NCBI GenBank assembly: GCA_948567375.1
Contig: OX419762.1
Span: 30,447,465 to 30,511,464, forward strand
Source: Lunularia cruciata
Taxonomy: Eukaryota; Streptophyta; Marchantiopsida; Lunulariales; Lunulariaceae
Reading direction: 5' to 3'
Length of the DNA: 64,000 nt
The first letter of the stretch is position 1. Every line of letters starts with the position of its first letter. Shown one piece after another: positions 37,185-49,190 of the stretch. The position numbers were made by a program, and so were the translations under genes. The notes below the pieces were generated by a model. That model ran no database searches. It saw only the letters and a program-made list of their open reading frames with translations, and had not been told where the DNA came from.

Positions 37185-38470
37185 TCAACTTTCTTGGATG
37201 GAAGAAAAGTGGGGTGGCCAGCGAGCATATTGGCATAATAAGGAAACATGAAACACCGGGTGGATCTTCATATGCGGTGGTAGCTTGAGGTGATAGGCCA
37301 CGGCGTTGATGCAACAAAGGATGGAGAAAGGTCCAATTAAACAAAGTTTGAGCTTATAAGGACCAACTAACTTGAGGTTGATGGTTGACAACCAAACTTG
37401 ATCTCCCACATTGAACTCCATGTGTTGGCGGTGTGCATCTACATATTGCTTTTGCCAATTTTGGTTGATTTGCAACTTGTGCTTGGCGTTCTCCACACCA
37501 TGTTGGATTCTAGAAAAAAAAGTGTTGACAGTGTCAACCTAGTAGCCACCGGATGGACCTTCATCAAGCTTGGAGGTGTGAAAGGATGCTCTCCATACAT
37601 GAGGAAGAATGATGTGACTTGTGTAGAAGTATTCACTAAATTTTTGTAAGCAAATTCCACCAATGGAGTAAGGTGTCCCAACTCTCTTGCTCATCCAAAG
37701 TAAAGCCCCGAAGCATGGCCTCAATAGTGCAATTCGCTCTCTTTATTTGTCCATTGGTCTATGGATGGTAAGCTGTGGACATGGCCAATTTGGTTTTGAA
37801 GAACCCAATGACTATTCTCCAAAACAGACTAGTGAACTGAGTGCCTCTATTTGTGATGAGCCCTTGAGACAAGCGATGATGGGAAAAGATTGCACCTAAG
37901 TACAATTGAGCTAGTTGTGGGGCAATCACATCCTTGGTGGTAGGACGCACATGAATCATTTTTTTGAGTTGGTTGACAAAGACTACAATGGAGTCAAACC
38001 TAGAGGTGATCTTGGGCAATTCTCAAACCAGATCCTGGGCAATTCTCAAACCAGATCCATGCTTACCTCTTCTTAATGTTGTGTAGGAATGGAGAGAGGT
38101 TGGAGGAGTCTTGTGGGAGCTTGATTAGAAGCCTTATTTTGTTGACAAAGTAGGCATTTTTAAATATATTTCATCATGTTATTGCTCATCTTGGGTAATA
38201 GTAATGGTGTTTGACTGCATCCAATGTCTTGTCCACCCCAACGTGACCTACAATGGTAGAATCATGACATTCTGCTCGGATGGTGGCTCTTAGATCTATG
38301 TCATCCAAGATCCACAACCCGCCATCATAGAAGGTGAGTCCTTGGGTGATGGTGATGCCTTTGGATGATTGAGCACCTACAATTTATGGATCAGTTTTTG
38401 TAGCAGCAAGAATCTTGAGCCAAAATTCAAGGTTCATCTTAACTTCCACCACCAAATTGTTTGCCATCGG
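37185..38470 (-). pseudogene. Element A integrase
   Basis: The catalytic part at 38019-37759 reads MPKITSRFDSIVVFVNQLKK, then TTKDVIAPQLAQLY, and ITNRGTQFTS with the second catalytic Asp changed to Asn (usually SDRGTQFTS). The C-terminal part at 37496-37185 has HRQHMEFNVGDQVWLST and the phrase PHMKIHPVFHVSLL typical of gypsy integrases. A 24-bp tandem duplication near 38012-38060 adds to the damage. Frameshifts at several places. Confidence 0.9.
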
Positions 38471-38553
38471 CAAACAAGTGAATGCATCTACAATTTGCTT
38501 CTTGCCTTCCATGTATTTGATTGTCATGTTGAATTGTTGTCTCCACTCTGCCC

Positions 38554-39245
38554 TGTAACACCCATTTGTGCATGTGTGTGGTATTATGATATTTAGCTTG
38601 GTATTACAAGTACTTAAGAGATATTATTTATATAGAGATAAATGATGGTTCTATATTAGTCATGGTTAGCTAAAGTTAGTCATAGCTAAGATAGAGGGGA
38701 CCTTACTTTAGAGGAAATAGAAAAGATGAGCACCATTATTTTGGATTTTAGTGTTTTGACTTGGTATTATTCCTATGTGTTTGGCTTTGAGGAAAGAGTT
38801 GAGAACTCTTGGGCCCGCAAGCCTTTTTTGTTTTGGATTCTTCTTTAGTCCAAGGATAGCCCATGTGAAGGAATCCTTGACTTAGTGGTTGGGTCAAGAT
38901 AAGACCACATGCTTAGGGGAATATGCCCATGTGAATGGATATTCCTTCAACTTTTTGACTTTACTTGACTTTTAGTCTAGTAACTTGAGTTACTACGGTA
39001 ATTAGTAACTTTGGTACGTAACTATTTCACAAGTATATAAACAAGGGGTGAGGAGGTACTCAACATCCTTTCATTTGCAACTATCTCTCTTTCATTGAGT
39101 TCTCTAGTGAGCAATGTCTTGAGTCTTGGAGTGTTAGCTTTGAAGGAGTATGATGGAGTTGGGGTTCCTTGCCTTCTTAGTCCATGGTGCACTACCATAA
39201 TAGCCATCAGAGGTTCATCCTAAGTGAGAGATAGGCCGGCTCACA
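38554..39245 (+). repeat. Solo LTR, family D, in element A RNase H
   Basis: Begins TGTAACACCC, ends GGCTCACA and is flanked on both sides by GCCC (38550-38553 and 39246-39249). Removing the segment and one GCCC restores the RNase H frame of element A without a shift (QEIWWA-EWRQQFNM). A TATA-like sequence GTATATAAACAAGG at about 39034 supports plus-strand orientation. No relative of this LTR is seen elsewhere in the window. It is the youngest layer of this nest. Confidence 0.9.
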
Positions 39246-40300
39246 GCCCACCAAATCTCTTGACAAGAAAAATATTTTTGTGCCTCAAGGTAGACTAGAG
39301 ATTTGTGGTCCATCTCTACCACAAATGCCTTCTCACCCAAATAGTGCTTTCGATGCTTGGATGCAAGGACAATGGTCGGCTCTTCTTGTTTGGTGGTGTG
39401 ATAGTTGCATTCTATGGTAAAAAAATTATAAGAGAAATATTCAATTGGGTGCCATTCATCTTGCCATTCTTGTTGTAAGACTCCTCCAATTGCTGCACCT
39501 TATGCATCTATAGCCATTTTGATTGGACATTTTGGGTCATACCATTTCAAGATTGGTACATGTAGTAATGCGTCTTTCAACTCTTGAAAGGCCAATTCTT
39601 GTGTTGTTCCCCATATCTACTTCTTTGCCTTGCACAATAGTGCTGTTAGAGGTTGTGCAATCTTGGAGATGTCCTTTACAAATAAAACCCCGTCAATCCC
39701 AAGAAACTCTTGAGTTGTGTCTAATCTTCTCAAGCACTCCACTTTTGAATGACCTCTATTTTATCTATTAACACTTGGATACCTTCTTCACTTACTCTAT
39801 GCCCTAAGTAGTCTACTTTAGATTTGCCAAACTTGCACTTTGAGATTTTGGCATACAATTGGTTCTATTGCAGAATTTGGAGGACTTCTTGTAGATGTTG
39901 CTTGTGCTCTGTCAGTGTCCTATTATAGACTCAAATGTCACCAAGAAAAATGATAACATATTTATCCAAGTATGGAAAAAATATGTTATTCATCAAACTC
40001 ATGAAAGTGGCTATAGCATTGTTGATGCCAAACAACATCACCAGGTACTCAAAGTGACAATACCTTGTTCCAAAGACCATTTTGTATATATCTTCTTCCA
40101 CAATTCTGATTTGGTTGTAATTGATCCGCAAATCAAGTTTAGTGAAGTGCTTTGCCCCATTGAGTTGATCAAACAAGTCATCCATGCAAGGTAATGGATA
40201 TTTATTCTTCATTGTTTGTTTATTCAGTCCCTGGTTGTCAATGTACATGCATATTGTTCCATCCTTCTTCTTCACAAACAATACATGAGCTCTATATGGT
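39246..40300 (-). pseudogene. Element A reverse transcriptase and RNase H (N-terminal part)
   Basis: RT at 40281-39931 reads [46 protein letters not shown] and ends with IIFLGDI, where the catalytic FLDDI motif has an Asp to Gly change. RNase H follows to the left, with HKSLVYLEAQK near 39290, then the family D insertion, and resumes at 38553 with WRQQFNMTIKYMEGKKQ. Stops and shifts present. Confidence 0.9.
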
Positions 40301-40499
40301 GATACATTGGGTTAGACAAACCCCTACTAAAATACATCCTTGATTTGAGCCTTACACTCCTCTAACTCATGAAGCAATAGTCGATATAAAGCCTTACAAG
40401 GAGGTGTTTTCCAAGAAGTATCTCAAATATGATCTACTCTCTTTTTTGGTGGTAAACCTACGGGTAATTCATCCAGAAAGACATCTTGGAACACATTGA

Positions 40500-40900
40500 C
40501 CACATCTTTCAATTTCTCAAGAATTTTTCCATTGTGTTGGGCAATCTAGACTTCTCTTATCAAACCCATGAAACATCTATCTATCTTACCAATAGATGTG
40601 GTCCTTATGACATACAGAGGCAACTCTTGCCTTTGTGATTTTTCTTTAACCCCAAAGATCTTCCATTGACTAATTTTCACTACTTTCTTTCTCCAATCCA
40701 TAGTGGGGTTGCAGTGCTCTATCCACGGCATACCTAAGATCACTTATTAATGAGCTAGTTGTATCACTTGCCACTTGATTGCTTCTTGATACCCTCTTAC
40801 AAAGAGTATTACCTTTCTAGGTAATGACTCGATCCTCTCTGTCTAACCATTAGGTAACTCTACTTTGTTCTTCTCATCCTTCTCTAATTCCATCCCCAAC
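40500..40900 (-). pseudogene. Element A protease region
   Basis: Minus-strand translation at 40743-40546 gives ILGMPWIEHCNPTMDW, the conserved segment that follows the aspartic protease in Ty3/gypsy polyproteins. The active-site triad itself lies in more damaged sequence to the right and was not resolved. Confidence 0.72.
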
Positions 40901-40931
40901 CTTATTGCTATAGAGCAAGAGAAGAATTTCT

Positions 40932-42640
40932 CTATTTCAACACTCCCACTAGATTGCCTTCTAGCACTCCATTTACAACAATTAATTGTGTGTTTCTCTT
41001 CCTCCATCTTTGCACACTTGTCTTCTTCCTTCTCCTGTTTTTACTCTTCTTTATTGAGCCAATAAGGTTGCAAGGTACATTTACTGGTGATCTTTGTTTT
41101 CCACTATGGTTTTCATATCTTCCTTGTTCATTTGTCTCTCCATGTGGTGCAGAGGTCACTTATATGGAGGCCGAGGGCCTTTAAGATGATGAGCACAACA
41201 ATTGGTGGCTATGTGCTCAATTTGGCCGCAATTGTAACATCATCATTGTTCTGCTTGAGCCCTTTCTCCTTGTAGGACTCCTTCTCTCCTTTTTTCAACT
41301 TGTCCACATTCTCCTTGGAGAGATCTTGCTCCTCAGTCTTAGAATTGAATGTTTCCCAATTCCATAGGAATTGGTCCACCAAAATGGTGTGTCTCAACCC
41401 AATAGTTTTGCATTGATGTTATTGCTTCACCTCCTCCAAGTGCTCTTGCTATTCTTTGAGTGCATGCAATGGCTTAAAAAGTAGTACAAGGATTTTGTGC
41501 CATTACCTCTTGGTGAATCCTCTCTTTTAATCCTCTCTTGAGATTAACAAGAGCTTTGATTGGACTCATATCGGCTATTGCAACCTGTAGATCTAGAAAT
41601 GCTTGCATGTACTCATGTATGCTATTCTTCTTCTTCAATCCTAGAGTTCAGGCCATTTGCATGGAATTCACCAAATTAGAAATTCTTGAGTAGCCTTTCT
41701 TGCATGGCTGCCCAAGTGACCTCTCTTCCTTCTATGAGCAATGATCTTTCTTAAGCATCATACCATGTGAGGGCTTTATGGGTCAAGTACCCACATGCAA
41801 ACACACATGCAAAATGATCAGTGATCTCAGTTGTGAACAATCAAAGGTATCAATTCATTCTTGAAATCCAGTTTTCCTCTACTCCCAGGGAATGCTACCC
41901 CTTGTAAGGCTCAATGTTGCACATCTTTTTCATTTTTAGTAAGAACGTGGCTTGGTTGTTGATTGTAATCGGTGTCATCAACATGCATAACTTTCCAAGC
42001 ACTTTGATTGTTGGTGTTGGTTTTAAAATGACTCTCCTTCTTGCATTACTTGATCATTCTTGACAGTAAATATTTGATTTTTCAATTCCTCCATGGTCAT
42101 CTTGATTTCCTAAAACTTTTTCAACATCCCTTGCATTCCTTACTTTCAACTCTTGCAATTGTGGATCCATGATTCCTACACACGGCCAATATTCAGTTGC
42201 TATTTCTTACTTCAATAGAGTGTTAGAATGATCACTTGGGAGGAAGAACAAACTACATGGACTACCATTGGGATCTTAAAGCCTATCACTCATTGATATT
42301 ATTCCTCACCAAAATTGCAGACTACAAAATCCCTAAACATCACTTTTGGTCTAACTACATAACGGATTTCTACTTACTTGTTGAAAGGGTGAAGATTTGG
42401 TACATTCATATCCATAAACATCATAATAGAATGTAGATTGTCAAATCTCACTCTTTGTTGTATACTATCATAGGTAGAATCATCAAATTTGGTGATTTCA
42501 TCATTCTATCCATGAATTCTGCTCCAAAGTGATAAACAAGAGATACCTTCATTTGCTCATGCTGGATGTACATAATCTTGATGTGGAATGGATTCAAGAA
42601 TGAGATGCTAGGTGTAGGAAATTATCCTCCCGGTACATCA
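40932..42640 (-). pseudogene. Element A gag with CCHC zinc knuckle
   Basis: The knuckle CYNCGQIEHIATNC (41255-41214 on the minus strand) fits C-x2-C-x4-H-x4-C. It follows a lysine-rich stretch at 41397-41260. Upstream sequence to about 42600 has the length expected of a gag N-terminal region but is full of stops. Confidence 0.75.
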
Positions 42641-42768
42641 ATCCCATCTACTCTCTAAATCACTTCCCAAGTCTAGCAATTGTGCTATGTTTTCTCCCCT
42701 CAAATTACTCAATTTCAATAGCTCATGTTCTTCCATTAGGAGTGATCCACTCTCTTGGATTAAAACAC

Positions 42769-42782
42769 CCGTTCTGATATCA
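42769..42782 (-). other. Element A primer-binding site
   Basis: Directly inside the 5' LTR the minus strand reads TGATATCAGAACGGG, close to TGGTATCAGAGC, the usual complement of the plant initiator tRNA-Met 3' end. Confidence 0.78.
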
Positions 42783-42783
42783 T

Positions 42784-43370
42784 TGTAATACTCCAAGGAT
42801 AAGAGAACTCTCCAAGAGAGATACAAGAGAGGAAATACAAGTTTCACACTCAATACTCTGATGTCCCAAAGGAGCACCTTCTCTTTATTACATAGCAAAG
42901 AGGATCCACTCAAAGGAAGTTCCACCCTTGGATAAGATATATGGATTGGTGACCTGTTAGTGAGCTGCATCCTTGGATTAGTTGTTTGGATGGATGATAT
43001 ATCAATCCTTGTCATATCTAGTTGGACCAAAGGGAATCTTTAGGGAATCTTCTTGTAGAGAGCTCAAAATCATGTGGGTGAGGTACCATTAGAAAGCTCT
43101 CATTGAGAAAATTCATAGGGGGAGGAACGCAAGCCTTCTTTTTCCTTGAGGAGATAAATTCTTTCCATTTTGAGGCCTTATTCATCTATTTAGGCCTCTA
43201 AAATTGACTCTTAAGTTTTTAGGCTATTTTCTACTTCTGCCCTATTAGTAGAAGTACTATTTTGGTGATACTTCTATCTGATCTTCCTAGCCCATTTTAC
43301 ACAACATCATTGTAGATATTACCAAGCAAATTCTCACCTCCAGATAATATGTCTAGCTACTTGTATTACA
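42784..43370 (-). repeat. Element A 5' LTR
   Basis: Starts TGTAATACTCC and ends TGTATTACA on the plus strand, 587 bp, aligned end to end with 36354-36949. Confidence 0.94.
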
Positions 43371-43371
43371 A

Positions 43372-43381
43372 TTCCCCCACT
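43372..43381 (-). other. Element C polypurine tract
   Basis: On the minus strand AGTGGGGGAA stands here. Joined across the element A insertion it would directly precede the TATAACAATATGG start of the C 3' LTR. Element A has split the tract from its LTR. Confidence 0.82.
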
Positions 43382-43431
43382 GCTAGTTGGTGATGTCTTC
43401 ATCACCATGGAAGCTTCAAACTCTTGGATGG

Positions 43432-44066
43432 TGTAATATTCCACGAATAGAAGAACTTCCAAGAGAAACACAAGAGAAAGAGAAGAGAGAAAAGAAAAAG
43501 AGAGAAAAAGCACAAAGCTTCACACTCAATACTACAATCCCTTGTCTTTATTATATAGCAAAGAGAACTTCCTCAAAGGAAGCTCCACCTTTGGATAAAA
43601 TACATGGATGGTGACCTATAAGTGAGCTCCATCCTTAGAATAGTTACTTGCATGGGTGACATGTTGGTTCTTGTCCTATTTGGTTGGTCAACCAATTTTA
43701 ACTAAAGGGAATATTCAAGGAATATTTTTATAGGAATCTCACAATCATATGAGTGAAGTACCATTGGAAAGCTCTTGATGAGACAATAAGAAGGGAGGAG
43801 GGAAGGAGAGGGGGGGGGGCAAGGAAGTCCAACCTCTTTTCTCCTAGGAGAAAAATACACTCACTTTTTAGGCCTAATTCATCAGTTTAGGACTCCTAAA
43901 TTAGCTTTAAATTTTTAGGTTATTTTGGGCTCTTGCACTATTAGTAAAATTAACCTTTTGGTGACACCTCTATTTGATCTACTTAGCCCATCATATATAA
44001 CATCTTTCCAGATGTTGCTAAACCAATTTTCATCTTTAGATAATATGTCTAGCTATTGGTATTATA
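43432..44066 (-). repeat. Solo LTR, family A (copy 3), inside element C
   Basis: Begins TGTAATATTCC, ends GTATTATA and has perfect flanking duplications GATGG (43427-43431 and 44067-44071). It carries a purine-rich expansion (GAGAAAGAGAAGAGAG) near 43475 and a G10 run near 43812 that the other copies lack. It lies just downstream of the chromodomain of C. Confidence 0.95.
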
Positions 44067-44084
44067 GATGGCCATTTGTGCATT

Positions 44085-45600
44085 ATGGAGATAAGAAAGA
44101 GATTCCCAAGTGGCATCATGAAGAGGATAACCTTTCCAAAGACTTTGTACCCCTTATGTTGTTGGTGGCCATGTTGAATATGGCAAACTTGCCAAGATAC
44201 AATGAGCTTTATACTCATGATTGTTGGTAGGGACGTGCAAAGGAGGGGGTTGGACTAGAGTGGAAAGTGAAGATGGATTAAAAACAAAGGGTTTGAATTT
44301 AGAAACATGAAAGATAGGGTGAATTTGCATGTGAAAAGGCAAGGCAAGTCAATAAGCAAAAGGAGAAATGATTTGGGTGACCTCAAATTGACCTATCCAG
44401 TTAGGAGTAAGTTTATGAACTTGGGTACCAAGTGGGAAGGATAGATTATTAGAAGAAAACATGACCTTATCATCAAGTTGAAATCATAATGATATTGATC
44501 CGCATATTTCTTTTGATAATTTTGAGCAACAAGGAGATGAGATTTTGCTTGTTGTAGGGAGTGGGATATTGTGAGATCATAATGATATTGATTCACATAT
44601 TGCTTTTGATGCTTTTGAGCAACAATGTGATGAGATTTGGCTTGTTGTAGAGAGAGGGATATTGTGGTCAAGAAGATGGAAGTATGAGGAATATGAGATG
44701 GAGGAGGAGCAAGAAGGGAATCTAGGACAAGTGGATCTTGGTTAAAATTAACAAAGAAGGGAGAGAATCTGGTGCTTGCATACTTGGAGTTATTGTAGGT
44801 AAACTTAGTAGCCTTAATGCATTCATCCCAATTGGTATGATGAATGTTGACAAAGGAACAAAGCATATCTTCCAAGGTGCAATTTTCATGTTTGGTTTGT
44901 CTATCAGTTTGAGGATGATAGGACATGGACAAGTTAAGCTTGGTGCCAAGTAGTTGGAAGAATGCTTGCCAAATTCTTTTGATGAATCAAGTATCATAAT
45001 TAGACATGAGTAAACAAGGAATCCCATGATGCTTGAAGACATTGTTGAAGTAGATCTGGACCAATGTTGGAGCATCCATATCAAAAAACACCAATTTTTT
45101 TTTTAATCTTATTTTATCTTTGGCAAGGATGTGATAAGATCTAAGCTCATGTGTTCTCATTGAGTGGATAGGATGGGAGTGGTTGAAGGAAGCCACTTGG
45201 CTTTTGGTTACTACCCTTGTTGCATTGGTAGCTCTCACAAGTTTGGATAAAATCTTGAGCTTCTTGTGTCATGTTAGGCCACCGCCATTAACATTATAAG
45301 GTACATAAGGTCTTGTTCTCACCCATGTGACCAATGATTGGCAAGTCATGAGCTTCTTGAACACACACAAGTCAAAGATCCACCTTGGTTGGAATATAGA
45401 TACAATTCTCACAAAATAAAAGGCCTTCCTTGAAGAAGAATTTGTCATATTCCTTGTCATGTATTGCAAGATGACCTTGTACCATCTAAAAGAAGGGGTC
45501 TTATTGTAAAGTGATCCTAAACTTGATTTGGACCTTTGCATCAATTGACACTCTTGTAATTGCCACTATGATGAGATGCTCAAGAAGAGTCTTCAAATCA
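44085..45600 (-). pseudogene. Element C integrase and chromodomain
   Basis: Integrase core: minus-strand translation includes GFLVYSCLIMILDSS and, at 44932, MSMSYHPQTDRQTKHENCTL, equivalent to STAYHPQTDGQTE. The C-terminal phrase PFHMQIHPIFHVSKFKPFV is at 44342. A chromodomain follows, with NNHEYKAHCIL, LWKGYPLHDATWESLSYLHNA in adjoining frames down to 44085. The region 44485-44665 is tandemly duplicated in frame. Stops and shifts present. Confidence 0.88.
44485..44665 (-). repeat. In-frame tandem duplication inside element C integrase
   Basis: The translated segment SLQQAKSHxxVAQxxQKxYxxQYHYD appears twice in succession on the minus strand (SLQQAKSHHIVAQKHQKQY and SLQQAKSHLLVAQNYQKKY). At DNA level the unit is about 90-100 bp, and the copies have diverged at several bases. 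Confidence 0.85.
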
Positions 45601-45649
45601 AGTTGTTGTGATAGGACATGGAGGATGATATAGAACCTATTGATTTGTA

Positions 45650-46750
45650 CTCAAGTTTGATGTCAAACAACTATAGTTGTTCTTCCTATCAATGATATTG
45701 AATCTTCATGTGCTCCATTTGTAATTTCTACAACAAAGGTTTGTGATTGGTTCATAGAATCACTTATTTCTCTAAGAGATAATGCTTTCATACCTTGGTG
45801 GCATACACCATTGCTAGTTGTTCTTGATCTCAAGCAAAGTAATTTTTTTCTATGGTGTTTAATTGATGAGATACAAAGGCAATGGAATGTAACCTATCTA
45901 GAAATTGCTACTATAACATAGCTCTAATTGTAGAGTTGGAAGCATCAAAATCAACCACATAAGGGAGTTGAGAATAATATGGTTGAAGAATGTGTCTTGA
46001 AGATACTATATGCTTCAACTTCTTGAATGCTTCTTCATGCTTGGTGATCTATTGAAAGCTTGACATCTTCCCCAAGCAATCAATCAATGGTGCAGCTACA
46101 TGAGCATGTTAGTGAATGAACCATTGATAAAAGCTTGCCAATCCATTAAATGCCTGCATTTCTATGGCATCTTTTGGAGTAGGTCAATCAATAATGGACA
46201 TAGTTTCTCTTCTTCCATCTTGATCCCCTTTGATGAGACATGATGACCCAAGAAGGTAACTTCCTTTTGCCAAAAGGAACACTTTGACTTCTTAGAATAA
46301 AAATTCCATTGAAAAAGTTGTCTTAGGACTTCTCACACATGATTTGTGTATTTTACTTCTATCCTAGTATAGATTAAAATGTTATGCAAGAACACCACCA
46401 TGTACTAATCCAATAGCTTATTCAACACTTGATACATCTGATTCATGAAGACTATCAGACATTAGTGAACCCAAAAGGTAGAACTCTCTATTCAAAATGC
46501 CAATACCTTGTGTGAAAAGTAGTCTTTTGCATGTCCTCTCTGTCAATGAGAATTTGCCAATAACCACTCCAAAGATCCAACTTGGAGAAGTATTGTGCTC
46601 CACTCAATTGATCTAGCAAGTCATCAATTCAAGGTAAAGTATATACATCTTCTTTGTTTTTTTGTTGGCCATGATAATCAATAAAAAAGAAAATTCCTCC
46701 ATCCTTCTTTGGGACAAATTATATTGGTGCTCCCCATGGAGATATACTAT
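45650..46750 (-). pseudogene. Element C reverse transcriptase and RNase H
   Basis: RT reads PKKDGGIFFFIDYHGQQ near 46710, [19 protein letters not shown] and [11 protein letters not shown] near 46500, then LPFGFTNV. RNase H follows with VVDFDASNSTI, KNYFA and NHKPLL-type segments around 45990-45680. Numerous stops and changes make it inactive. Confidence 0.85.
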
Positions 46751-47594
46751 GTCATATGAAATCCTTTTCCAACAACTCCATCAATATTTTTTCTAAGCTC
46801 TTCCACCTCCTATAGTGAAAGTCAATAGATTGATCTAATCATTGAAGTACTTCCTTATAGTAACTTGATCTTGAGAGGTATACCATGATTGGAGGATAAC
46901 CCATTTGGAAGATCATCTAGAAACACATCTTCAAACTCATGAACTATCAGATCAACCATTACTTGAGGCTTTTTGGCTCTCATCAAATTTTAGCATAATA
47001 GGCTTGATCCGCATTGCAAAAATATGAATATCTTCCTCCAAAGCTTGCATTATTAACAAACTTCTCACCTTAGGAGTGATTATTCTTAGATGTCTAACTC
47101 AAAGATGTTAAACAACCTAATTTGTAATTCTTACCTTGGTATTGTACTTGAATTTGTTGTCAAGTCCAATCAAATTAGACAATATGATGCTCAATGCAAG
47201 GCAAACCTAGAATGATATCATAGTGTAGAGGTGTCACTACAAACCTCCTACACTCCAAATACTACTTCACAATCTTGAATGTAACAAGATGTGAGATATG
47301 GAATGACTCTTTTTACCATCCACCACCATCTCTCTACTTCTAATTATTTGCTTGATAGGAATACTAAATTCTTTTGTTAATTAAGTGGACATGCAATTCT
47401 TGGAACTTCCAAAATCAACCAAAATTTTACAACCATAATCATACCTTGCAAGTGAAGCAAACTTATATAGGTCAAGCCTTCAATTCCATTGGAATTATTC
47501 AAGTTCCCATAGTTAACTCAAACTCTCCTATTGGGATTCTTTGTTTCCTTAGATCACCATGCTCCATGAACTCTATTTGAGCGATTTGTCAAGG

Positions 47595-48690
47595 TCATCT
47601 ATTCTTGAGTAGACATTCAAAAATGCAAAATCCAATTTGATGACAATAAAAGAAACCATCATTTTGTTGTATTTTTTCCATATTTTCAATACCAAGTGGT
47701 CTTTGTGGGACAATATTAATCTCCATTGTTGTCATCTCTTCCACTTGTGTATAGTGTGTTGGTGTGTTATCTGAAGGTTGAAGTTGAGACCAAGTTGTTG
47801 CAACCAAGGACTCAAAGCACTCAACCAACTGCATGGCTTCCTCCAAGTGTTTGGACTCCCACATGGTCACTTCTAAATTGGTGTGTGACTTCACGCCCTT
47901 CATGAATTGATCCAAAGCTTCACCTTTTAGTATATCTAGAACTTGCATTATGGTGATCTAAAATTGAGTGGTGTAGCTTCTCACAAAATCAATCTACTTC
48001 AATTCTGGCAATCTATCTCATATGGCTTGTGCAATATTTATAGCTTGAAATCTCCTAATTATTGTTCTTGAATTCTTTCCATGTCAAATTGGCATAACAA
48101 ACAATAGTTCAACTTGCTCCTCTTGCAATCTATACCATAATTTTGCCACTCCATCCAATTGGTTTGAAGCCAAGAATTTGCCTCTACTTATCTTGAAGTT
48201 TTGTAGTTTCAAAATATCATTCATAATCAAACAAAAAATTCTTCATCATGCTTGTGAGATTCTTGCTTTCAAATAATTTGGGCTTTGGAAACTGGATTTG
48301 GTTTTTTCTTTCTCAAAATGGTGCTCTCTCTACATGCTCTTGTCATTGATGGTCTCTTTCTTCCAACAATCAAGTAAGGTGCTTGATTTGTTAGTACATA
48401 ACAATGATAACTTTAGGCATTGCTTCCATGGCTACTACTCTATCAAACTATCTACAATTATCTAAGTTAACATCTAGATGCAACATGTTCATTGTTCTCC
48501 TTAATTTACAATTGGAAGTATCAAGGGTTCATTGGACAAGGTGATTGCATTCAAAAATTCTGTCCAAAGTGTGAGATGATGAACTACATGAAATGATATT
48601 TAGGTAATACATGGACATAAAAATCTCAATGGTTTGGAGGAAATAGATTTGGTGCTCCATAAATTCCATCCATCCCATTCTTGCTTTGAT
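47595..48690 (-). pseudogene. Element C gag
   Basis: Minus-strand translation at 47948-47595 includes FMKGVKSHTNLEVTMWESKH and LEEAMQLVECFESLV, matching the conserved FLxGLKxxxxxxVxxxxPxxLEEAMxLAE segment of gypsy gag. The N-terminal part is recognisable only as diverged sequence up to the PBS. A zinc knuckle follows in damaged form near 47640. Confidence 0.78.
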
Positions 48691-48695
48691 ACCAA
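48680..48695 (-). other. Element C primer-binding site
   Basis: The minus strand reads TTGGTATCAAAGCAAG immediately inside the 5' LTR, a near match to the initiator tRNA-Met complement TGGTATCAGAGC. Confidence 0.85.
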
Positions 48696-49190
48696 TATAA
48701 AAGACCAAGTAGAGAAATAAGAAAATAGAAGATCTGAGTGAAAGATCATATAGGGACTCTTGAATGAGTGGAACTTTGAACTTTGAACTTTGAACTTTGG
48801 CTTTGGTACTTATGGATAACATCCAAGGCTCTTGAGAAGGTTCTCAAGAAGCTTCCTAAAAGCCACCTTCTTAGAGTGTAAGTTAAGTTAATTGGGAAAT
48901 TTCTTGAGAAATTTCTTCTAGAAGCTGCTTACTTGGCTTGCAAGCTAAGCTAGTTGAGAAATTTCCTAAGAAATTTCCCAAAAAATTTCTTTCTAGAAGC
49001 CACTTACTTGGCTTGCAAGCTAAGTTTCCTCCTAAAAGTTACCACTTGGTATACATATTATCTTATGCTTGGAAGGTACCAAGAAGCTTCTTAGATACTT
49101 CTAGAATATTCTTTTAATTCTTGGCTAATTTGGCTTATTTATTACTTTTTTAGTCTCAACTAACTGATTTGTAAACTCCATATTGTTATA
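48696..49190 (-). repeat. Element C 5' LTR
   Basis: Plus strand TATAAAAGACC...AACTCCATATTGTTATA. Contains four AACTTTG units in tandem at about 48773-48800, absent from the other LTR. Confidence 0.92.

Larger units (their letters stand above)
36354..43370 (-). mobile_element. Element A: Ty3/gypsy chromovirus with chromodomain
   Basis: A full-length but decayed element of about 7.0 kb, including a 0.7 kb later insertion (38554-39245). LTRs are about 590 bp with 8-bp terminal inverted repeats TGTAATAC/GTATTACA. Minus-strand order is PBS, gag with zinc knuckle, protease region, RT, RNase H, integrase, chromodomain, purine tract, 3' LTR. It is inserted in C exactly between that element's purine tract and 3' LTR. 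Three solo LTRs of the same family occur in this window. Confidence 0.94.
35846..49190 (-). mobile_element. Element C: Ty3/gypsy chromovirus, host of nested insertions
   Basis: The element is framed by LTRs at 35846-36349 and 48696-49190 and by AATGG/AGTGG duplications (35841-35845, 49191-49195; four of five match). Minus-strand order is gag, RT, RNase H, integrase, chromodomain, then a purine tract. Its own sequence is 35846-36349 plus 43371-49190. Element A (36354-43370) and a solo A LTR (43432-44066) are inserted in it. Without insertions it would be about 5.7 kb, a normal chromovirus size. All domains carry stops. Confidence 0.92.
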
